A stretch of 5,041 nt of DNA from Burkholderiaceae bacterium. GTDB lineage: Bacteria; Pseudomonadota; Gammaproteobacteria; Burkholderiales; Burkholderiaceae. A model generated the notes under the pieces. The model had not been told where the DNA came from. It saw only the letters and a list, made by a program, of their open reading frames with translations, and made no database searches. This document shows positions 1 to 5,041 of the stretch, one piece after another. The DNA is taken from contig CANHDS010000059.1 in NCBI GenBank assembly GCA_947459465.1, forward strand, positions 1 through 5,041. The letters are read 5' to 3'. Position numbers and translations under genes: made by a program. How positions within the stretch are numbered: the stretch's first letter is position 1; each line of letters starts with the position of its first letter.

Positions 1-1
1 G

Positions 2-736
2 TCCTTGGTACCCATGCTGACCATCGGATCAATCCTGTTAAGCCAATTTCCTGCAGTCGTTAACTTGCGTACTGCCTTTCAGACATGGCTCTTGAAGAAC
101 TATTTCCCAGGTGGAATCAGTCAGCAAGTGTTTAGCTACCTCAACCAGTTCTCCGCCAAAGCAAAGGGATTAACCATCGTCGGTTCGTTAGGGCTTCTGA
201 TTACAACGATTCTGACCATGGTGGTGATTGAGCGCGCCTTTAATGAGATCTGGAAGGTCAAAGAGCGCCGACCGTTTCTTAAGAAGCTTGCCATCTATTT
301 AGCAGCGACAGTGATCGGCCCGATTCTCTTAGGTCTCGGTATTTACCTAAGCAGTGTATTGCTGGGATCCGCCAGCGGTTGGTTTCCTACCTTATCGGCG
401 GGATTCAAGTTTATTAGCACCATCATTCCAAGCCTATTAGCACTCATTGTGTTTGCTCTGGCCTACCGAATCCTGCCCTATGCCCCAGTGACCTGGCGGG
501 ATGCGTTTATCGGAGCTGCTTTTGTGGCCGTGGCTTATGAGATTACCAAGTTTGGTTTTGCCTACTTCATGACCCAAACCGTTTTTTACAAAACCGTCTA
601 CGGTACCTTTGCGATCTTACCCCTCATGCTCATTTGGATCTACATCACGTGGTGGCTTACGCTAGCAGGGGCAGTGATCGTCGCGAATTTGCCAACGATT
701 CGGAAAAATCGCCTACAGGAAGAAGCGCCGACCTAA
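2..736 (+). CDS. YihY/BrkB family inner-membrane protein, 5'-truncated by window edge
   Basis: This is the C-terminal 244 residues of a polytopic membrane protein of the YihY/BrkB (UPF0761) family. The reading frame is open to the first base, and the first visible residues (SLVPMLTIGSILLSQFP) correspond to the end of the family's first membrane helix. The true start, perhaps 35-45 codons away, therefore lies upstream; the TTG at base 5 is an internal Leu codon. Counting from the codon at base 2, hydrophobic segments lie near 2-20 (partial), 58-77, 95-122, 137-158, 167-189 and 203-229, giving the six helices usual for the family. Family-typical stretches are ERAFNEIWKV (77-86), YRILPYAPV (155-163) and the EITKFGFAYF region. 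The tail is short and charged (TIRKNRLQEEAPT). The family was once called ribonuclease BN in error, and its molecular role is not established. The stop lies 15 bases before aroC, so the two genes are probably cotranscribed. Family assignment is confident; function is unknown. Confidence 0.9.
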   Translation, partial: SLVPMLTIGSILLSQFPAVVNLRTAFQTWLLKNYFPGGISQQVFSYLNQFSAKAKGLTIVGSLGLLITTILTMVVIERAFNEIWKVKERRPFLKKLAIYLAATVIGPILLGLGIYLSSVLLGSASGWFPTLSAGFKFISTIIPSLLALIVFALAYRILPYAPVTWRDAFIGAAFVAVAYEITKFGFAYFMTQTVFYKTVYGTFAILPLMLIWIYITWWLTLAGAVIVANLPTIRKNRLQEEAPT

Positions 737-751
737 TGCCATAATGACGGT

Positions 752-1855
752 ATGTCTGGAAATACCTTAGGCCTTCTCTTTACCGTGACCACCTTTGGTG
801 AGTCGCATGGTCCTGCGATTGGTGCGGTGGTGGATGGTTGTCCACCGGGGATGTCGCTGTCGATCGATGATATTCAGGTGGATCTTGATCGTCGTAAGCC
901 AGGAACTTCTCGCCACGTGACCCAACGCAAAGAAGAAGATAAGGTCGAGATTCTGTCCGGTGTATTTGAGGGAAAAACCACTGGTACCCCGATTTGTTTA
1001 TTGATTCGTAATACTGACCAGCGTAGCCAAGATTACAGCGAGATCCTGCAAACCTTCCGTCCGGGCCATGCTGATTACACCTATCACTATAAATATGGTT
1101 TTCGTGATCCGCGTGGCGGGGGACGTTCATCGGCTCGACTGACTGCACCTGTGGTTGCTGCTGCTGCAATTGCAAAAAAGTGGTTACGAGAGCACTATGG
1201 AACGGAGATCGTCGCTCATATGAGTCAACTCGGTGAGATTGCCATCCCTTTTGAGGATGCCAAACATATCACTCAAAACCCATTCTTCGCCGCGAATGCC
1301 AGCATCATTACGAAACTCGAGGAATATATGGATCAACTCCGTAAAGCCGGTGATTCTTGCGGTGCCAAGATTGAAGTGATAGCGCGCAAGGTACCTATTG
1401 GTTTGGGTGAGCCACTTTTTGATAAGTTGGATGCAGATATTGCCCATGTCATGATGGGCATTAATGCAGTTAAGGGCGTGGAGATTGGTAAGGGATTTGG
1501 CGTAGTGGCTCAAAAGGGAAGCGCTCATGGTGATGAGATGCATCCGGACGGCTTTGCCAGTAATAATGCTGGCGGTATGCTGGGTGGTATCAGCACAGGT
1601 CAAGATATTCGAGTTGCGATCGCAATCAAACCGACCTCAAGCATTATGACCCCCAAAGAGACGATTGATTTAGATGGTAAGCCAGCTACCATTCAAACCA
1701 AAGGACGCCACGATCCATGCGTCGGAATTCGGGCTGCCCCGATTGCCGAGGCGATGTTGGCATTGGTGCTGATGGATCATGCCTTACGGCATCGTGCCCA
1801 GTGCGGCGATGTCTCAGTAAAACCACCTGCAATTGCTGCCTCTCGCACCAGCTAA
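752..1855 (+). CDS. aroC: Chorismate synthase (AroC), complete
   Basis: Chorismate synthase catalyses the seventh and last shikimate-pathway step, the anti-1,4-elimination of phosphate from 5-enolpyruvylshikimate-3-phosphate to give chorismate, using reduced FMN. Chorismate feeds aromatic amino acids, folate and ubiquinone. The 367-residue protein is of usual length (E. coli AroC is about 361) and aligns with it by eye from the first residues (MSGNTLG). Visible family signatures are [18 protein letters not shown] (16-33, with His19), RPGHADYTY (103-111, with His106, the family's second catalytic His), RGGGRSSAR (121-129), the [11 protein letters not shown] region, and [18 protein letters not shown] (318-335). 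The start is fixed because the upstream frame is the yihY frame, closed by TAA at 734-736, with no other start codon before 752. No good Shine-Dalgarno motif precedes the ATG (only GACGGT directly adjacent), so translation may depend on coupling to yihY; this is inference. The downstream transporter begins 6 bases after the stop. Confidence 0.98.
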   Translation: MSGNTLGLLFTVTTFGESHGPAIGAVVDGCPPGMSLSIDDIQVDLDRRKPGTSRHVTQRKEEDKVEILSGVFEGKTTGTPICLLIRNTDQRSQDYSEILQTFRPGHADYTYHYKYGFRDPRGGGRSSARLTAPVVAAAAIAKKWLREHYGTEIVAHMSQLGEIAIPFEDAKHITQNPFFAANASIITKLEEYMDQLRKAGDSCGAKIEVIARKVPIGLGEPLFDKLDADIAHVMMGINAVKGVEIGKGFGVVAQKGSAHGDEMHPDGFASNNAGGMLGGISTGQDIRVAIAIKPTSSIMTPKETIDLDGKPATIQTKGRHDPCVGIRAAPIAEAMLALVLMDHALRHRAQCGDVSVKPPAIAASRTS

Positions 1856-1858
1856 GGA
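1854..1858 (+). promoter_or_regulatory. Ribosome-binding site of the MFS gene, overlapping the aroC stop
   Basis: AAGGA lies 3 bases before the ATG at 1862 and shares its first two bases with the aroC TAA stop (1853-1855). It supports 1862 as the transporter start. Ribosomes finishing aroC would be placed directly on this site, so translational coupling is likely by inference. Confidence 0.6.
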
Positions 1859-1861
1859 TTC

Positions 1862-3022
1862 ATGACCGCATCCTCGCGTTGGGCCTTCGGGGCCTTTTTC
1901 TTTTTGTACTTCGCCTACATTGGCTTAATGTCGCCCTACGCAAGCCTGTATTTTGCTGAGTTGGGATTTGGTGCAATCGAGATCGCTGCCTTAATGTCGA
2001 TGTTACAGGTAACTCGTATCTTGGGACCTTTTTCCTGGGGTTGGCTCTCCGATTATTTATCCAATCGAGTGAGCATCATGCGCTTTTGTGGGGTTCTAGC
2101 GGTTGTGTGCTTCGCAGTTATTTTCTATTTAGAGCGCTACACCCCCTTTCTAATTTGGATGTTTATCCTGCATACCATCTTAAGTAGCATGATTCCGCTT
2201 GGTGAAGCAGCAACCGTTCATGCTTTATTTAAAGACAATTCATTTGATCGCCGCTATGGTCGTCTGCGCTTATGGGGATCGATTGGCTTTATTGCCATGG
2301 TGCTATTTGCTGGGGAAGTATTTCAATGGTGGGGCATTGAAGTCCTGCCATGGTTGGGGCTAGGCATACTAATTGCATTGGCTATCGATACCTTTTTACT
2401 ACGAGAACCAAAAATAGAGCGTCAACCCTTGGTGCGCGGAGAATTGCGTGCCGTATTACAACGTCCAGAAGTGCGTTGGTTTTTGGTATCTGCATTTGCC
2501 ATGATTTTTGGTCATGCCGCACTGTATGTGTTTTATTCTTTATACCTTGCGGATCTAGGATATAGCAAATCCGAGATTGGATTTTTTTGGACATTGGGCG
2601 TAACCGCAGAGGTGATCTTCTTCTATTTTCAGAGTAAGGTCATGTCGCGATACTCACCAACACGTGTATTGCAAGCAACATTCATGATTGCAGTGATCCG
2701 CTTTGTATTAATCGGTTACTTTGCAAGTACAAGTCTTTTAATTCTGGCGCAGTTAATGCATGCCGCAACCTTCGCTGCACACCATAGTGCAAGTACAAAA
2801 TTGATTCAGACCTGGTTTAGTGGCCCTTTACAAGCGCGTGGCCAAGCACTCTTTACAACCGTTGCCTATGGCTTTGGCGGTACTCTGGGCGGCCTATGTG
2901 CAGGTTGGATTTGGGATCACTGGGGACCCAATCAAGTGTTTGGTATGGCAGCAGTGGCGTGCGCCTTAGCTGGTGTTGCGATTACGCAAGTAAAAATGAA
3001 GCCAGCTACTTTACATTCCTGA
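1862..3022 (+). CDS. Major facilitator superfamily transporter, HcaT/MFS_1-like group
   Basis: This is a 386-residue inner-membrane secondary transporter with about twelve hydrophobic segments and almost no soluble extension. It most resembles the HcaT/nucleoside-symporter-like branch of the MFS (HcaT, about 379 residues, is annotated as a 3-phenylpropionate transporter). Support comes from an N-terminus of the FFFLYFAYIGLMSPYASLYF type (12-31), a loop 2-3 motif GWLSDYLSNR (60-69) resembling MFS motif A, RRYGRLRLWGSIGFI (130-144) typical of this branch, a central cytoplasmic linker near 180-205 (REPKIERQPLVRGELR), and a C-terminal half with LMHAATFAAHHSA (298-310) and GGTLGGLCAGWIWDHWG (339-355). 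The substrate cannot be read from the sequence; export or uptake of an aromatic or other small acid is only a guess. ATG 1862 is preceded by AAGGA and gives a natural first helix. The gene follows aroC by 6 bases, and its last 12 bases overlap the end of the oppositely oriented ETF-QO gene. Confidence 0.9.
   Translation: MTASSRWAFGAFFFLYFAYIGLMSPYASLYFAELGFGAIEIAALMSMLQVTRILGPFSWGWLSDYLSNRVSIMRFCGVLAVVCFAVIFYLERYTPFLIWMFILHTILSSMIPLGEAATVHALFKDNSFDRRYGRLRLWGSIGFIAMVLFAGEVFQWWGIEVLPWLGLGILIALAIDTFLLREPKIERQPLVRGELRAVLQRPEVRWFLVSAFAMIFGHAALYVFYSLYLADLGYSKSEIGFFWTLGVTAEVIFFYFQSKVMSRYSPTRVLQATFMIAVIRFVLIGYFASTSLLILAQLMHAATFAAHHSASTKLIQTWFSGPLQARGQALFTTVAYGFGGTLGGLCAGWIWDHWGPNQVFGMAAVACALAGVAITQVKMKPATLHS
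1881..1905 (+). terminator. Possible intrinsic terminator/attenuator inside the MFS start region
   Basis: GGGCC (1881-1885) can pair with GGCCT (1891-1895; four GC pairs plus one G-U) around the loop TTCGG, followed at once by TTTTTCTTTTT (1895-1905). This is the layout of a rho-independent terminator on the plus strand, although the stem is short. It sits in codons 7-15 of the transporter gene, which encode part of membrane helix 1. It may end a share of aroC transcripts, or be a chance product of Gly-Ala-Phe-Phe codons. Confidence 0.35.
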
Positions 3023-4681
3023 GTAGTTCGGGCCGCCGCCTCCCTCAGGGGTCACCCACATAATATTTTGCGTGGGATCTTTAATATCACAGGTTTTGCA
3101 ATGCACGCAGTTTTGGGCATTAATTTGTAACTTGGGTTTGCCTTCCACTTCAATATATTCATACACTCCTGCTGGGCAATAGCGTTGCTCAGGACCCGCA
3201 TAGATATCTAAATTAATCGCGACGGGCACATTCTGATCTTTGAGGGTGAGGTGCGCTGGTTGATTCTCCTCATGATTGGTATTGGAGATAAAAACCGAGG
3301 AGAGTCGATCAAATGTAATCTTGCCATCAGGTTTGGGGTATTCAATGGCTTGATGTTGGCGAGCGGGTTCGAGGTATTCGTAATCAGCTTTTTTCTGATG
3401 AATGGTCCACGGTACATTTCCACCAAATACTTTTTGTTCAATACCAACCATTAGGGTGCCCAAATATAAACCTTTGGACATCCATGCTTTAAAGTTGCGC
3501 GCTTGCTTGAGCTCGGCATACAGCCAACTATTCTTAAAGGCACTCGGGTAGGCGGTCAAAATATCATTGGCCCGATTTTCTGAAAGCGCAGACATGGCTG
3601 CCTGTGCGGCTAACATGCCGGATTTAATGGCCGCATGACTGCCTTTAATACGGGATGCATTAAGGTAACCCGCATCACAACCAATTAGAGCGCCGCCGGG
3701 AAACACGGTTTGCGGCAAACTGTTTAGGCCTCCGGCAGTAATGGCGCGCGCACCATAGGCTAAGCGCTTGCCACCCTCAAACGTAGGACGAATCGCAGGA
3801 TGTAATTTATAGCGCTGGAACTCATCAAAGGGGCTTAGGTAAGGATTGCGATAGGACAGGCCAACCACCATTCCGACTGCAACCTTGTTCTCACCAAAGT
3901 GATATAAAAAAGATCCGCCATAGGTCTGGCGATCTAAGGGCCAACCGGCGGTATGAATCACGAGACCTGGGCGATGGTTTTCAGGCCTCACTTCCCAGAG
4001 TTCTTTGATACCAATGCCATAGCTCTGCGGATCAGACTCACGATCGAGTTGATATTTAGTAATCAATTGTTTGCCGAGATGACCGCGTGAGCCCTCTGCA
4101 AATAAAGTGTACTTGGCCCGCAGTTCCATGCCGAGTTGAAATTGCTCAGAGACATTTCCATCCTTGTGAATGCCTTGATTCCCAGTAGCAACACCACAAA
4201 CTGCACCGTTCGAATCAAACAAAATCTCTGCAGCAGCAAACCCTGGAAAAATATCGACACCGAGTTGCTCTGCTTGACCGCCTAGCCAGCGCGTGAAATT
4301 ACTTAAGCTCAAAATGTAATTACCGCGGTTGCTAAAGCAATCTGGAAGTAACAGGTGAGGAACCGTGAACGAGCTCGATTCAGTCAAAAAGATGAATTCA
4401 TCGTTACTTACTGGGGTCTCGAGCGGCGCTCCCATTGCCTGCCAATCCGGAAACAATTCAGTGAGGGCGCGCGAGTCCATAATGGCGCCCGACAAAATGT
4501 GAGCACCAATTTCAGAACCCTTTTCTAAAACGCAAACGGAGATCTCACGACTCTCCAGTTTGGCAATTTGCTTCGCATGGATCGCTGCCGATAAGCCAGC
4601 AGGGCCACCTCCAACGATCACAAGGTCATAGTCCATGGCCTCGCGGGGACCGTATTGAGCAAGTAATTCCTGGGTATTCAT
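3011..4681 (-). CDS. Electron transfer flavoprotein-ubiquinone oxidoreductase (ETF-QO), complete
   Basis: ETF-QO takes electrons from reduced ETF, which collects them from acyl-CoA and related dehydrogenases, and reduces ubiquinone at the inner membrane. The 556-residue protein contains the full family layout: an FAD-binding N-terminus YDLVIVGGGPAGLSAA (18-33, dinucleotide motif GGGPAG at 24-29); a second FAD-contact region LFAEGSRGHLGKQL (193-206); a quinone/membrane-region stretch GLSYRNPYLSPFDEFQRYKLHP (274-295); GCDAGYLNASRIKGSHAAIKSG (334-355); and a C-terminal 4Fe-4S domain with Cys502, Cys525, Cys528 and Cys531 (CPAGVYE, then CVHCKTC). No N-terminal targeting extension is present, as expected for the bacterial form. 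The start is limited by an in-frame stop at 4693-4691. A weak AGGG lies only 2 bases before the ATG, and Met16 is a less likely alternative start. etfA and etfB are not in the window. The gene diverges from a CoA-transferase gene, consistent with fatty-acid, amino-acid or ketone-body catabolism, and converges on the transporter with a 12-base overlap. Names used for homologues include etfD. Confidence 0.97.
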   Translation of the reverse strand: MNTQELLAQYGPREAMDYDLVIVGGGPAGLSAAIHAKQIAKLESREISVCVLEKGSEIGAHILSGAIMDSRALTELFPDWQAMGAPLETPVSNDEFIFLTESSSFTVPHLLLPDCFSNRGNYILSLSNFTRWLGGQAEQLGVDIFPGFAAAEILFDSNGAVCGVATGNQGIHKDGNVSEQFQLGMELRAKYTLFAEGSRGHLGKQLITKYQLDRESDPQSYGIGIKELWEVRPENHRPGLVIHTAGWPLDRQTYGGSFLYHFGENKVAVGMVVGLSYRNPYLSPFDEFQRYKLHPAIRPTFEGGKRLAYGARAITAGGLNSLPQTVFPGGALIGCDAGYLNASRIKGSHAAIKSGMLAAQAAMSALSENRANDILTAYPSAFKNSWLYAELKQARNFKAWMSKGLYLGTLMVGIEQKVFGGNVPWTIHQKKADYEYLEPARQHQAIEYPKPDGKITFDRLSSVFISNTNHEENQPAHLTLKDQNVPVAINLDIYAGPEQRYCPAGVYEYIEVEGKPKLQINAQNCVHCKTCDIKDPTQNIMWVTPEGGGGPNYSGM

Positions 4682-4784
4682 AACCCTAGTTTAGTGCTTT
4701 TGAGCCACAAATCGGTCATGTAGAGCGGTTATTATTGAGGTGTTATGAGGTATTAATTGAAGAACGTGAAAGAAAGTTAGGCGA
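4682..4784. promoter_or_regulatory. Divergent intergenic region between ETF-QO and CoA-transferase genes
   Basis: This 103-base AT-rich spacer is the only one of note in the window and must hold the starts of transcription for the two outward-facing genes, unless they are read from further away. TATTAT at 4730-4735 is a fair -10 match for the plus-strand gene, but no convincing -35 stands at the right distance. On the minus strand, AATAAT with TCAATT 18 bases upstream is a weak pair. Neither is strong enough to call as a promoter. Stop codons in frame with each gene (4691-4693 for ETF-QO, 4767-4769 for the CoA transferase) show that both starts are as called. Confidence 0.6.
4736..4755 (+). 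repeat. Tandem 10-base direct repeat in the divergent spacer
   Basis: TGAGGTGTTA (4736-4745) is followed without gap by TGAGGTATTA (4746-4755); 9 of 10 positions match. The period is close to one helical turn, so two protein contacts would fall on the same DNA face. The pair lies just downstream of the TATTAT candidate -10 and 30 bases before the CoA-transferase start. It may be an operator for one or both divergent genes, or a chance duplication. Confidence 0.6.
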
Positions 4785-5041
4785 ATGAATAAGATATTTC
4801 CCAATGCCCGTGCTGCTCTCGAGGACATTATGAAAGATGGGCAAACCATCGCGGTTGGCGGTTTTGGTTTGTGCGGTATCCCGGAGGCCCTAATTGCCGC
4901 TGTCAAAGATTTGGGCACAAAAAATCTCACGGCAATATCAAATAATGCCGGGGTCGATGATTTTGGGTTGGGGATTCTTCTGGCCACGCGGCAAGTCAAG
5001 AAAATGATTTCATCGTACGTCGGAGAAAACAAAGAATTCGA
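4785..5041 (+). CDS. 3-oxoacid CoA-transferase subunit A, 3'-truncated by window edge
   Basis: These are the first 85 codons of a family I CoA transferase A subunit, of the succinyl-CoA:3-ketoacid (ScoA/AtoD/PcaI) type, usually about 230 residues. The enzyme moves CoA between an acyl-CoA such as succinyl-CoA and a 3-oxoacid such as acetoacetate. The catalytic Glu belongs to subunit B, normally encoded directly downstream and outside the window. Residues 18-33 ([16 protein letters not shown]) match the family I signature [DN][GN]xx-hydrophobic(3)-GGFxxxGxP exactly. The segment [15 protein letters not shown] and the final visible [12 protein letters not shown] are also family-typical. The start is fixed: an in-frame TGA lies at 4767-4769, and ATG 4785 is the only start codon before the conserved region. 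AGAAAG (4771-4776) may serve as a modest ribosome-binding site. Substrate choice (acetoacetate versus 3-oxoadipate) cannot be settled from this fragment; the SCOT-like reading is favoured by the ISNNAGVD and SYVGENKEF segments. Confidence 0.93.
   Translation, partial: MNKIFPNARAALEDIMKDGQTIAVGGFGLCGIPEALIAAVKDLGTKNLTAISNNAGVDDFGLGILLATRQVKKMISSYVGENKEF

Noticed and set aside
1156..1167. Short GCTGCTGCTGCA run
   Set aside because: It encodes an Ala run in aroC ([10 protein letters not shown]) at a site where homologues are also Ala-rich, so it is ordinary coding sequence.
780..1603. Two long open frames antisense to aroC (minus strand, 780-1175 and 1184-1603)
   Set aside because: Both lie wholly inside the well-conserved aroC gene, and their translations are Gln/His/Arg-rich or otherwise unlike any family I recognise; they are shadows of aroC codon use.
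1717..1959. An 80-residue plus-strand frame across the aroC-MFS junction
   Set aside because: It overlaps the conserved ends of both real genes in another frame and has a Cys/Arg-rich composition with no recognisable domain.
3028..3056. GC-rich segment with a CCC-TCA-GGG mini-hairpin as a possible terminator after the transporter
   Set aside because: The stem is only about three pairs, there is no T tract after it, and the sequence encodes the conserved Gly-rich ETF-QO C-terminus.
3208..3454. Short frames on both strands within the ETF-QO gene (3208-3447 minus, 3251-3454 plus)
   Set aside because: They are out-of-frame or antisense readings within the conserved C-terminal half of ETF-QO, without supporting starts or domains.
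4700..4735. TTGAGC ... TATTAT as a plus-strand promoter
   Set aside because: The boxes are 24 bases apart, well beyond the usual 16-18, so only the TATTAT element is noted as a weak candidate.
4691..5032. A 113-residue minus-strand frame opposite the CoA-transferase start
   Set aside because: The plus strand encodes an exact family I CoA-transferase signature here; the antisense translation shows no family features and would run across the divergent spacer.

Overview
The window holds five protein genes, two of them cut by its ends, and almost no non-coding space. The proteins read as those of a Gram-negative proteobacterium. Chorismate synthase, ETF-ubiquinone oxidoreductase and the CoA-transferase A subunit all have the form I would expect in Burkholderiales, perhaps a Polynucleobacter-like freshwater betaproteobacterium with moderate G+C and small spacers. 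That placement rests on recalled family resemblance and was not searched.

Left part, plus strand (2-3022): the 3' portion of a YihY/BrkB-family inner-membrane protein gene, then aroC (chorismate synthase, last step of the shikimate pathway) 15 bases later, then an HcaT-like major facilitator transporter 6 bases after aroC. The transporter's AAGGA ribosome-binding site overlaps the aroC stop codon. The spacing suggests one transcription unit, yihY-aroC-MFS. A GC hairpin followed by an 11-base T-rich tract lies inside the first codons of the transporter and could act as a terminator or attenuator after aroC.

Middle (3011-4681, minus strand): a complete gene for electron transfer flavoprotein-ubiquinone oxidoreductase, which passes electrons from acyl-CoA dehydrogenases through ETF into the quinone pool. 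It meets the transporter tail to tail, and the two coding regions overlap by 12 bases.

Right end: a 103-base divergent spacer (4682-4784) carries a tandem pair of near-identical 10-base repeats. The first 85 codons of a 3-oxoacid CoA-transferase A subunit follow on the plus strand and run off the window. The divergent pair fits acyl-CoA or ketone-body catabolism feeding respiration.

The genes are ordinary core-metabolism genes. I see no RNA gene, insertion sequence, CRISPR array, phage gene or undescribed multi-gene system. The points worth a second look are regulatory or architectural: the intragenic terminator-like hairpin, the convergent overlap and the tandem repeat.
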